Assembly (NCBI GenBank): GCA_003490025.1
Contig: DNJC01000030.1
Coordinates: forward strand, 1-5,566
Origin: Geobacter sp.
Lineage (GTDB): Bacteria; Desulfobacterota; Desulfuromonadia; Geobacterales; Geobacteraceae
Direction: 5' to 3'
DNA: 5,566 nt
Shown here: positions 1 through 4,581 of the stretch, piece after piece
Layout of the letters: every line of letters starts with the position of its first letter
Numbering within the stretch: the first letter of the stretch is position 1
Program-made: the position numbers and the translations under genes
The notes under the pieces: generated by a model
Seen by the model: the letters and a program-made list of their open reading frames with translations, nothing else
What the model was told of the DNA's origin: nothing
The model's database searches: none

Positions 1-55
1 CTTTCGGTACACCTGATTTCGAGTCAGGCACCATCGACCACTCGGACATCTCTCC
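1..55 (-). tRNA. tRNA-Ser (anticodon CGA), 3' part beyond window edge
   Basis: Read on the minus strand from position 55, the sequence begins with a GGAGAGA acceptor 5' strand followed by U8, G9 and a D arm containing GAGTGG. The anticodon arm is a 5-bp stem (CCTGA/TCAGG) closing the loop CTCGAAA, so the anticodon CGA lies at positions 21-19 and reads the serine codon UCG. The start of a long variable arm (GTACC followed by GAAA) is visible before the window ends, as expected for a class II serine tRNA. The rest of the variable arm, the T arm and the acceptor 3' strand lie outside. A strong promoter sits about 45 bp upstream. TadA is encoded close by on the same strand, and tRNA-Ser genes near tadA are seen in several bacteria. 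Confidence 0.93.
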
Positions 56-99
56 GGATATTCAATTCTTTGACGCGCTACCCTGCTGAGCGACGAGTA

Positions 100-128
100 G
101 ATATACCTTATTCGCGCCATAATTTCAA
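100..128 (-). promoter_or_regulatory. sigma70-type promoter of the tRNA-Ser gene
   Basis: On the minus strand, TTGAAA (128-123) and TATATC (105-100) are separated by exactly 17 bp, an excellent match to the housekeeping promoter. Transcription would start around 94-93, giving a leader of about 40 nt before the mature tRNA 5' end at 55. The bases just after the -10 are fairly G/C-rich, as in many stable-RNA promoters under stringent control; that regulatory point is an inference. Confidence 0.75.
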
Positions 129-149
129 GCCCGGTTTTTCGCTAATCCT

Positions 150-410
150 TCAGTAGGTAAGGCCCGCGAAAAAATCCTGCAGGTATTGACGCTGGGTCTT
201 GGTCATGACGCCTCTTGCATCTATCTCGGAGAGGATACGCCAGATGATGCCCAGCTCGCTGAAGACCCGCAGCACCGCCGATAGCTTGTGACGTGCATGG
301 TCGTCGGAAGCTAAGGCTCCTTGCAGGAGTTCTTCCGTGTAGGCGGACAACCGGGTGATCTCGTGATGTGTTGCCATGACGGCAATAGGGGTGATTTCTT
401 CTGTTTCCAT
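150..410 (-). CDS. small hypothetical protein (86 aa)
   Basis: I do not recognise a family. The start is supported by a GAGGGACT Shine-Dalgarno-like stretch directly before the ATG at 410, and the frame ends in TGA. The protein looks soluble and largely alpha-helical. An acidic N-terminus (METEE) is followed by amphipathic stretches such as HEITRLSAYTEELLQGAL (about residues 16-33) and a C-terminal TKTQRQYLQDFFAGL segment. There is no signal peptide, membrane segment or cysteine. It lies 70 bp downstream of tadA and just upstream of the tRNA-Ser promoter, all on the minus strand, so it may be cotranscribed with tadA. A second frame over the same DNA (420-142) is arginine/proline-rich and looks like a shadow. 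The function is unknown; the evidence for a gene is the ribosome-binding site plus plausible composition. Confidence 0.6.
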   Translation of the reverse strand: METEEITPIAVMATHHEITRLSAYTEELLQGALASDDHARHKLSAVLRVFSELGIIWRILSEIDARGVMTKTQRQYLQDFFAGLTY

Positions 411-480
411 AGTCCCTCACTCAGCGGGAAACGAATCTGCTGCGGCTGTGTACAAATCTTCGGCATTTTTCCGAAAAAGT

Positions 481-993
481 TTAGCCGTTCATTTCGTTTT
501 TTTCGCTCATGGGAGGGATGGCCTTGTCCTGCTTCTTCTTCGCACGCAAGGTGGCGAAAAAACTGGAGAGCATGGCGGAGGTCTCTTCGCCGCGCACCCC
601 CGGGGTGAGGACGACGCTGTGGTTCAGCCTGCTGTCGTTAGAAAAATCGAAGAGGGACCCCGCGGCGCCCCCCTTGGGGTCATAACTGCCGAACACCACC
701 CGGTCGAGGCGGGAGAGTATCACGGCCCCCATGCACATGGTGCACGGCTCTAAGGTGACGTAGAGGGTCGCGCCGGTCAGGCGCCAGCTGGAAAGTTTCC
801 TGGCTGCCTTCCGTATGGCTATCATCTCGGCATGCGCCGCCGGGTCCTGGTTGCTTTCGCGCAGGTTGTGCCCACGCGCTATGACCGCTCCGTCTTTGAC
901 GATGACGGCGCCGATCGGGACCTCGCCTATCGCCTCGGCGCGACGCGCCTGGGCGATGGCTTTGCCCATCCAGTGATGATCGTTCTTGGTCAT
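481..993 (-). CDS. tadA: tRNA(adenine34) deaminase TadA
   Basis: This is a zinc-dependent cytidine/deoxycytidylate deaminase-fold enzyme that converts A34 to inosine in the anticodon of tRNA-Arg(ACG), allowing one tRNA to read CGU, CGC and CGA. It acts in the cytoplasm, usually as a homodimer. The signature residues are present: the HAE motif with zinc ligand His54 and proton shuttle Glu56, and PCTMC with zinc ligands Cys84 and Cys87. The family-typical TLYVTLEPC, RVVFGSYDPKGGAAGS and NH (residues 124-125) segments are also there. I chose the ATG at 993 because AGGTGA lies 8-9 nt upstream and the resulting 170 aa matches the length of E. coli TadA (167 aa). The frame stays open upstream to 1083, but that part is a Lys/Arg-rich run encoded by GAA-type repeats and its ATG at 1053 has no ribosome-binding site. 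The C-terminal tail (about residues 150-170) is Lys/Glu-rich and probably disordered. nikR lies upstream on the same strand, 158 bp away. Confidence 0.95.
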   Translation of the reverse strand: MTKNDHHWMGKAIAQARRAEAIGEVPIGAVIVKDGAVIARGHNLRESNQDPAAHAEMIAIRKAARKLSSWRLTGATLYVTLEPCTMCMGAVILSRLDRVVFGSYDPKGGAAGSLFDFSNDSRLNHSVVLTPGVRGEETSAMLSSFFATLRAKKKQDKAIPPMSEKNEMNG

Positions 994-1088
994 TCTATCT
1001 TTCACCTGTTCCTTCTTCTTCTTCCGCTGCTTCTTCAGTCTCTCTTGCAGCATTGGACATTGGAGTCGGGGCAACGCCCTCACCCCCG

Positions 1089-1111
1089 CCCCTCTCCCGG
1101 TGGGCGAGGGG
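1089..1111. repeat. short palindromic repeat, copy 1
   Basis: The plus strand reads CCCCTC-T-CCC, loop GGT, GGG-C-GAGGGG: a 6-bp stem, one mismatch, a 3-bp stem and a 3-nt loop. The flanks are also C-rich on the left and G-rich on the right. It lies in the nikR-tadA intergenic space. The same architecture with a different mismatch pair and loop occurs after the rluA-type gene (5480-5502), so this is a dispersed element. Neither copy has a following T tract, so it is not a standard intrinsic terminator, though as RNA it would fold strongly at the 3' end of nikR mRNA. Confidence 0.75.
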
Positions 1112-1151
1112 AGATGGGAGCAATGCGCCGCAGTCCCGGCACTCTTACTCG

Positions 1152-1571
1152 TTAGTGCAGCCCTTCGCCGGTGGTGGTCATCACCAGCTTGCCGTGCTTG
1201 ACGCCTTTGACTCCTATCAACTCGTCGGCGATCCGCCGGACCTCGCGGGCCTTGCCGCGCACTACCAGGACCTCCAGGCAGTTGTGGGCGTCGAGATGGA
1301 CGTGCAGCGCGGAGATGATCTGGTCGTGGTGGGCGTGCTGGTGCTCGGTGAGCTTGTCGGAAAGATCACGCACGTGATGGTTGTAGACCAGGGTTACTGT
1401 CCCGACTCCCTCTTTCTCGCCTTCCTCCCAGTCGAGCTCGACCTGGGCCGCCCGGATCAGGTCGCGGATCGCCTCGGAGCGGTTGGCGTACCCCTTCTGC
1501 TCGATAAGCCTGTCGAAGCTCTCCAGCAACTGGTCGTCCATGGATATGCCGAATCTGACTGTCTCGCCCAT
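1152..1571 (-). CDS. nikR: nickel-responsive transcriptional regulator NikR
   Basis: NikR is a tetrameric ribbon-helix-helix repressor that binds DNA when loaded with Ni(II), classically shutting off nickel uptake. The N-terminal RHH domain (residues 1-45) shows the VRFGISMDDQLLESFD strand-helix and the conserved GYANRSEAIRDLIR segment. The C-terminal ACT-like metal domain (about 58-135) has the diagnostic HHD at 81-83 and LHVHLDAHNCLE. By alignment to E. coli NikR the nickel ligands His76, His87, His89 and Cys95 correspond to His79, His90, His92 and Cys98 here, so the high-affinity site looks intact. The ATG at 1571 has AAGGAG about 8-9 nt upstream, and 139 aa is normal for the family. An open frame continues upstream to 2099 but is non-coding there. 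The gene has its own promoter and an overlapping dyad that could be an autoregulatory site. No nickel transporter or hydrogenase gene is visible in the window. Confidence 0.95.
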   Translation of the reverse strand: MGETVRFGISMDDQLLESFDRLIEQKGYANRSEAIRDLIRAAQVELDWEEGEKEGVGTVTLVYNHHVRDLSDKLTEHQHAHHDQIISALHVHLDAHNCLEVLVVRGKAREVRRIADELIGVKGVKHGKLVMTTTGEGLH

Positions 1572-1574
1572 ACG

Positions 1575-1604
1575 GTAAGTCTCCTTGATAAAAAGGTGCC
1601 TTAC
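1575..1604. promoter_or_regulatory. interrupted dyad over the nikR transcription start and ribosome-binding site
   Basis: The plus strand has GTAAG (1575-1579) and CTTAC (1600-1604) as inverted arms 20 bp apart. Within them lie the inner arms CCTT (1583-1586) and AAGG (1593-1596), plus a pair at 1581/1598. It spans from the end of the nikR -10 element to the Shine-Dalgarno sequence. As DNA it is placed where a repressor would block initiation. As RNA the inner stem would pair part of the AAGGAG ribosome-binding site, although the 5' GTAAG arm probably lies upstream of the start point. Its sequence differs from the E. coli NikR box (GTATGA-N16-TCATAC), so assignment to NikR is a guess. Confidence 0.4.
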
Positions 1605-1631
1605 TATACGTGAAACATTTTGCTGAGTCAA
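1603..1631 (-). promoter_or_regulatory. sigma70-type promoter of nikR
   Basis: On the minus strand, TTGACT (1631-1626) and TATAGT (1608-1603) are separated by exactly 17 bp, so both hexamers are 5 of 6 matches to consensus. The start would fall near 1597, leaving a leader of about 26 nt with the ribosome-binding site AAGGAG. This makes nikR an independent transcription unit rather than a downstream member of the operon with the SDR gene. Confidence 0.8.
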
Positions 1632-1653
1632 AAAACCATTGGCACGGAGAAAA

Positions 1654-1673
1654 TCTGAGAAGTTCTGAGAAAG
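1654..1673. repeat. 10-bp tandem repeat, two units
   Basis: Two adjacent units on the plus strand, TCTGAGAAGT (1654-1663) and TCTGAGAAAG (1664-1673), share their first eight bases and are spaced by one helical turn. They lie between the nikR promoter and the long palindrome and may be a degenerate part of the same element, whose arms also show 10-bp periodicity. Confidence 0.5.
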
Positions 1674-1684
1674 GCGGAAGGACG

Positions 1685-1810
1685 AAAAGCGGTTACGCGG
1701 AGAACGCTGGGAACCGCGGGGGACGCGGGGAAGGCTTTCAGGGGGTAAACCAAGGCCTTGTTTTCTCCGCATACTCTGCGTGTCTTCGCGTTCTCGGCGT
1801 AATTGCTTTT
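1685..1810. repeat. long imperfect inverted repeat with 10-bp internal periodicity
   Basis: The left arm (1685-1735) and the reverse complement of the right arm (1755-1810) align from AAAAGC-NN-TTACGC-N-GAGAACGC onward, with about 32 of the first 44 positions identical. The inner ends are AAGGC/GCCTT. Each arm consists of degenerate units of about 10 bp resembling ACGCGGAGA (CTCNGCGT in the right arm). The element fills most of the gap between the stop of the SDR gene (1832) and the nikR promoter. It has no credible coding capacity. Transcripts of the SDR gene would end in, or read through, a very large hairpin here. It looks like a dispersed miniature palindromic element rather than a simple terminator, because no clean T tract follows it. 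Confidence 0.7.
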
Positions 1811-1831
1811 GCCTTTGGGTGTTTGTCGGAG

Positions 1832-2719
1832 CTACGGCTTTAGATAGCTCTTGATGCCGGGCTCGAAACGGATGGGCTGGAAGGCGAAGGTCTTGCGCCA
1901 ACTCCCGTCGCAGGTGTTCCCCTGCACCAGCATGGCGATCTGGTCGGAGGTGATCGGGAAGAAGGAGAATCCCTCCAGGAGCGGGACGATGAGTCGCATC
2001 AGGGGAAGGGGGTTTTTTACCTTGAGCACCTTGCTCTTGCCGAGGGCCTTGCCGATGGCGTCGAGGAGCGCGTTGTAGCTCAGACGATCCGGCCCGCACA
2101 GGTCGTAGGTCTGTCCGATGGTCTCCGGCTTGTCCAGCGCCTCGGTGAAGCAGCGGGCCACGTCGGCGGCGGCGATCGGCTGCAACTGGTACTCACCGTC
2201 GCCGATCACCGGCATGGCGGGGAAGGCGCGCATCATGCCTGCCAGCTTGTTGATGAAGTCGTCGGCCGGTCCGAATATGATGGCGGGGCGGAAGATGGTG
2301 TAATCGAGCCCGGAGTCGCGTACCGCGCTCTCGGCCTCGAACTTGCTCTTGAAGTAGCGGGCCGTGCTGTCGGCGCGGGTACCGAGCGCGGACATCTGGA
2401 TGTGGCGCTTCACTCCGGCGGTGCGGGCGGCGGAAAGGATGTTGCGGGTCGCCTCGATGTGGAGCTTTTGGAAGGTCAGGCCGCGTGACGGGAATTCGCG
2501 GATGATGCCGATCAGGTTGATGGTGGCGTCGCATCCCTTGACCGCGTCGGCGAAGCTGGCAAGATTCGTCGCGTCCCCCTCGACCTGCTCGATTCCCGGC
2601 TCTGCGCCTTCAGTCCGCCTCCTGTGCACGAGGAGCCTGATGCTGTGCCCCCTGGCAAGAAGCGCCTGCCTTACATGCCCTCCGACGAATCCCGTTCCAC
2701 CTGCGAGAAAGATTAGCAT
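1832..2719 (-). CDS. atypical SDR / NDUFA9-like NAD(P)-binding protein
   Basis: This is an extended or atypical short-chain dehydrogenase/reductase of the complex I NDUFA9-like group. Bacterial members are soluble or membrane-associated NAD(P)H-binding proteins whose substrates are mostly unknown. The Rossmann fold starts immediately with MLIFLAGGTGFVGG, whose G7-x2-G10-x2-G13 motif binds the dinucleotide. Further landmarks are INLIGI (about 67-72), the MSALGT strand end (109-114), a YxxxK pair at Tyr122/Lys126, and TIFRPAIIFGP (about 141-151). The ATG at 2719 is chosen because GGAGGGGG lies just before it and the Rossmann strand begins at residue 2. An upstream in-frame start at 2752 would add 11 unsupported residues. 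The length of 295 aa fits the group. There is no transmembrane segment or signal peptide. It is divergent from the ferritin-like gene and is followed by the long palindrome. The precise substrate cannot be read from the sequence. Confidence 0.9.
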   Translation of the reverse strand: MLIFLAGGTGFVGGHVRQALLARGHSIRLLVHRRRTEGAEPGIEQVEGDATNLASFADAVKGCDATINLIGIIREFPSRGLTFQKLHIEATRNILSAARTAGVKRHIQMSALGTRADSTARYFKSKFEAESAVRDSGLDYTIFRPAIIFGPADDFINKLAGMMRAFPAMPVIGDGEYQLQPIAAADVARCFTEALDKPETIGQTYDLCGPDRLSYNALLDAIGKALGKSKVLKVKNPLPLMRLIVPLLEGFSFFPITSDQIAMLVQGNTCDGSWRKTFAFQPIRFEPGIKSYLKP

Positions 2720-2819
2720 AGCCCCCTCCCGGCCCTGAACAATCGCAGCCACTAGTGTACCAGTCGTGGGGTAAAATCGCCATAAGGACTGAAAGCTGTA
2801 TACAAAAACTTGTGCTCCG

Positions 2820-2849
2820 TTGCGTCTTGTGTTAGAAATGCTTTCTAAT
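2820..2849 (+). promoter_or_regulatory. candidate promoter of the ferritin-like gene
   Basis: The plus strand has TTGCGT (2820-2825), an 18-bp spacer and TCTAAT (2844-2849). The -10 is a 5 of 6 match but the -35 matches only in TTG. The start would be near 2856, leaving a short leader with the ribosome-binding site GAGGAG. The overlapping perfect inverted repeat (listed separately) suggests the promoter is regulated. Confidence 0.5.
2832..2848. promoter_or_regulatory. perfect 7-bp inverted repeat, candidate operator
   Basis: TTAGAAA (2832-2838) and TTTCTAA (2842-2848) form a perfect dyad around the 3-bp centre TGC, overlapping the proposed -10 of the ferritin-like gene. The arms resemble Fur/PerR-type boxes (TTAGAAT...ATTCTAA), but the spacing is 2 bp longer than the usual 15-bp PerR box. 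A repressor sensing iron or peroxide would fit a rubrerythrin-like target; the identity of the regulator is inference. Confidence 0.5.
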
Positions 2850-2871
2850 CAAACAGTAGAGGAGACCATCC

Positions 2872-3348
2872 ATGGCTGAACAAGGTGATGTCTGTTACAC
2901 ATTTGAAGCAGCGATCGAAATGGCCACCAAGATGGAAGACGACGGGTTCCGCGCGTACCTCGCAGCGCTTCGCATCGTGAAGGACAAGGCCGCCCGCCAG
3001 ATATTCAAGGAAGCCGCGCTGGACGAACTGGAGCATAAGCATCAGCTGGAAAAGACGCTTGTCGAAGGCGAGATGAAGGGCGGCGACGCGCTGCAGAAAC
3101 CGGTGCCGACCATGAACCTGGACTACGTCCTCGCCAAGCGGGAACTCCGCCCTGACTCGGATGCACGTGAGGCGCTGGCCTACGCCATCCACCTCGAAAA
3201 AGGGTCCATCGAGTTCTACGAGAAGATGTCCCGCGGCTGCGAAGGGGCTCCCATGGCGGTCCTTTTCAAGCAGATGCTGGCTGACGAGTCCCGCCACCTG
3301 CAGGAACTGGAAGACTTCTACGAGCGCCACTTCATGGCTGAAAACTAG
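2872..3348 (+). CDS. rubrerythrin-like ferritin-family di-iron protein
   Basis: This is a four-helix-bundle protein predicted to hold a non-haem di-iron centre, as in rubrerythrins that reduce peroxide in anaerobes. Two homologous helix pairs are visible. The first has Glu22 (KMEDDGF) and Glu52-x-x-His55 (DELEHKH). The second has Glu109 (HLEKGSIEFYE) and Glu139-x-x-His142 (DESRHLQ), giving the duplicated Glu plus ExxH ligand pattern. At 158 aa it lacks the C-terminal rubredoxin domain (no CxxC pairs; only Cys8 and Cys123), so it would need an external electron donor or may act in iron handling instead. The start at 2872 follows GAGGAG with a 7-nt gap. It has its own candidate promoter with an overlapping operator-like dyad and ends at a strong terminator shared with the convergent slyD-like gene, so it appears monocistronic. 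The family call is firm; the physiological role (peroxide reduction or iron storage) is not settled by sequence. Confidence 0.88.
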   Translation: MAEQGDVCYTFEAAIEMATKMEDDGFRAYLAALRIVKDKAARQIFKEAALDELEHKHQLEKTLVEGEMKGGDALQKPVPTMNLDYVLAKRELRPDSDAREALAYAIHLEKGSIEFYEKMSRGCEGAPMAVLFKQMLADESRHLQELEDFYERHFMAEN

Positions 3349-3373
3349 TCGTCCGGCTCACATCGCTGAAACG

Positions 3374-3417
3374 AAAAAATCCCCTCTGCCTGCCGGCCGA
3401 GGGGATTTTGTTTTTTT
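3374..3417. terminator. bidirectional intrinsic terminator
   Basis: A perfect 11-bp stem, AAAATCCCCTC (3376-3386) with GAGGGGATTTT (3399-3409), closes a 12-nt loop. It is followed by seven T residues (3411-3417) on the plus strand. On the minus strand it is followed by a run of Ts from the A tract at 3374-3379. It lies between two convergent genes and can end both transcripts. Confidence 0.95.
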
Positions 3418-3435
3418 CGACAGCGAAGACCCGGT

Positions 3436-3888
3436 TTAGAGGATCTCCACCAGCTTGAGGTCGAAGTTCAGCGGCTGGCCCGCCAGCGGGTGGTTGGCGT
3501 CGATGGTGATGCTCTCGTCAGTCACCTCGACCACCAGCACGTTGAAGACCTGCCCGTCTTCCTGGGTTACCTCGAGCTGCTGTCCTACCTCGGGGTTCAT
3601 TTCGGGGGGGAGTTCGCCCTTCGGTACCACCGCAACCATCTCCTCGATCCTTTCGCCGTAGGCCTCGTCCACCGGGATGTGGATGGTCTTGGATTCCCCT
3701 ACGGAAAGCCCCTTGACGCCTGCATCGAAGCCCGGAATAACCTCGCCCGCGCCGATGGTGAATTCCATCGGACCGTGTCCGCATCCGCAATCGTCTTCAG
3801 CGCACTCGGAGGAGTCGAAAACGGTGCCGTCGTCAAGCTTCCCAGTATAATGAACCTTTACGCGATCCCCGTCTTTAGCCTGTGCCAT
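3436..3888 (-). CDS. SlyD-like FKBP-type peptidyl-prolyl cis-trans isomerase
   Basis: This is a cytoplasmic FKBP with an insert-in-flap chaperone domain, catalysing cis-trans isomerisation of Xaa-Pro bonds and assisting folding. The split FKBP domain shows VKVHYTGKLDDGTVFDSS (about 10-27), FTIGAGEVIPGFDAGVKGLSVGE (43-65) and the closing DANHPLAGQPLNFDLKLVEI (130-149), which is a SlyD hallmark. The insert-in-flap region follows AYGER (76-80). It is unusual in having an ECAEDDCGCGHG loop with Cys29, Cys34, Cys36 and His38 inside the FKBP part, and in lacking the His/Cys-rich C-terminal metal tail of E. coli SlyD. The ATG at 3888 is preferred because AGAGGTG lies about 6 nt upstream; a GTG at 3897 would add three residues. 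It has a free-standing arrangement, convergent with the ferritin-like gene and divergent from the Nudix gene. The metal-binding idea is inference; the isomerase family call is secure. Confidence 0.92.
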   Translation of the reverse strand: MAQAKDGDRVKVHYTGKLDDGTVFDSSECAEDDCGCGHGPMEFTIGAGEVIPGFDAGVKGLSVGESKTIHIPVDEAYGERIEEMVAVVPKGELPPEMNPEVGQQLEVTQEDGQVFNVLVVEVTDESITIDANHPLAGQPLNFDLKLVEIL

Positions 3889-4020
3889 ATATTTCACCTC
3901 TCGTTTTTTTGGAAAACAGGTTCAAAAATACCAGAAGGTCCGGCAATAATCCATAGTTAATTCAAAGCGCAAAGGTGGGGAAAAGGCCGCTTCTTTTCCG
4001 CGGAATTTCTGCGTGGCTAA

Positions 4021-4034
4021 ATTTCCGGGGAAAT
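4021..4034. promoter_or_regulatory. 14-bp dyad upstream of the Nudix gene
   Basis: ATTTCC and GGAAAT are perfect 6-bp inverted arms around the centre GG, 26 bp before the chosen Nudix start codon. A TGCTATTTA stretch (4034-4042), faintly like an extended -10, begins at its right end. It could be an operator or a chance palindrome; no convincing -35 accompanies it. Confidence 0.3.
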
Positions 4035-4059
4035 GCTATTTAAATCTGCTGGGGGCACT

Positions 4060-4581
4060 ATGGAGACAAAGAACAGATCGATGCTTTTCAACGGCCTGGT
4101 GGTCGACATCGAGCAGATGGACGTGCTGATCGGAAACCAGGGGTGGTATACCTACCAGGTGGTGCGCCATCCGGGCGGGGCAGCCGTGCTGGCCCTGCAC
4201 GACGACGGCTGCATCACGCTGATCCGGCAGCTCCGCCCGGCCATAGGCGACTTCCTGCTGGAGATCCCCGCCGGCCGTCTTTCCAAGGGAGAAGATCCCC
4301 AACTCTGCGCGGCGCGCGAACTCATTGAAGAGACCGGGCTCAAGGCGGCGAACCTGGTTTCGCTTGGCATCCTGCATCCCTCCCCGGGGGTGTTCGACGA
4401 GGTGATCCACCTGTACCTGGCGACCGGGTTGACGCAGGGCGACGCGGAGCCGGAGGACTACGAGGAGATATCCTGCCTGAAAGTGCCGATGCAGGAGGCG
4501 ATCTCCATGGCCGCCGAGGGACGCATAACGGACGGGAAAACGATAGCGGCGCTTTTGCGCGCCCAGAGGCATATGGCATGA
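4060..4581 (+). CDS. Nudix hydrolase, ADP-ribose pyrophosphatase-like
   Basis: Nudix enzymes hydrolyse nucleoside diphosphates linked to another moiety. This one resembles the ADP-ribose pyrophosphatase (NudF) branch, which yields AMP and ribose 5-phosphate. The 23-residue Nudix box Gx5Ex7REUxEExGU is perfect at residues 72-94, with Glu78, Arg86-Glu87 and Glu90-Glu91 for metal binding and catalysis. The preceding FLLEIPAGRL and the PSPG motif, whose Pro109 lies 15 residues after the box, are typical of ADP-ribose hydrolases, as is the N-terminal beta region with YQVVRHPGGAAVLAL. The ATG at 4060 follows a GGGGG ribosome-binding stretch; an in-frame ATG at 4033 lacks one. The protein is 173 aa. 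Its stop overlaps the start of the next gene by ATGA (4578-4581), indicating translational coupling. The exact substrate is inferred from family motifs only. Confidence 0.9.
   Translation: METKNRSMLFNGLVVDIEQMDVLIGNQGWYTYQVVRHPGGAAVLALHDDGCITLIRQLRPAIGDFLLEIPAGRLSKGEDPQLCAARELIEETGLKAANLVSLGILHPSPGVFDEVIHLYLATGLTQGDAEPEDYEEISCLKVPMQEAISMAAEGRITDGKTIAALLRAQRHMA

Noticed and set aside
142..420. 92-residue minus-strand frame over the small hypothetical gene
   Set aside because: It is Arg/His/Pro-rich as expected of a shadow frame. The overlapping frame 410-150 has a proper ribosome-binding site and more protein-like composition.
459..475. Hairpin TTCGG/CCGAA after tadA
   Set aside because: It has only 5 bp and no T tract in a useful position on either strand, so it is not convincing as a terminator.
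376..753. 125-residue plus-strand open frame opposite tadA
   Set aside because: It is antisense to the conserved tadA coding sequence, has no recognisable domain, and is a GC-driven shadow.
1053..1613. 186-residue plus-strand open frame opposite nikR
   Set aside because: It covers the nikR gene, whose metal ligands and ribbon-helix-helix domain are intact, and it includes the palindromic repeat; it is a shadow.
1572..2099. Long N-terminal extension of nikR in the same frame
   Set aside because: It crosses the nikR promoter, the long palindrome and the 3' end of the SDR gene, and has low-complexity Arg/Pro/Gln composition. A strong ribosome-binding site marks the real start at 1571.
2845..3330. 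161-residue minus-strand open frame opposite the ferritin-like gene
   Set aside because: The plus strand carries the duplicated ExxH di-iron motifs and a good ribosome-binding site. The antisense frame has no family features.
3490..3960. 156-residue plus-strand open frame opposite the SlyD-like gene
   Set aside because: It is antisense to a clear FKBP domain and starts without a ribosome-binding site.
3898..3970. Promoter for the SlyD-like gene
   Set aside because: TTGAAT and several AT-rich stretches are present on the minus strand, but no -35/-10 pair with acceptable spacing could be assigned.
4036..4572. 178-residue minus-strand open frame opposite the Nudix gene
   Set aside because: It is antisense to an intact Nudix box and is rich in His/Arg/Val as expected of a shadow of GC-rich coding DNA.
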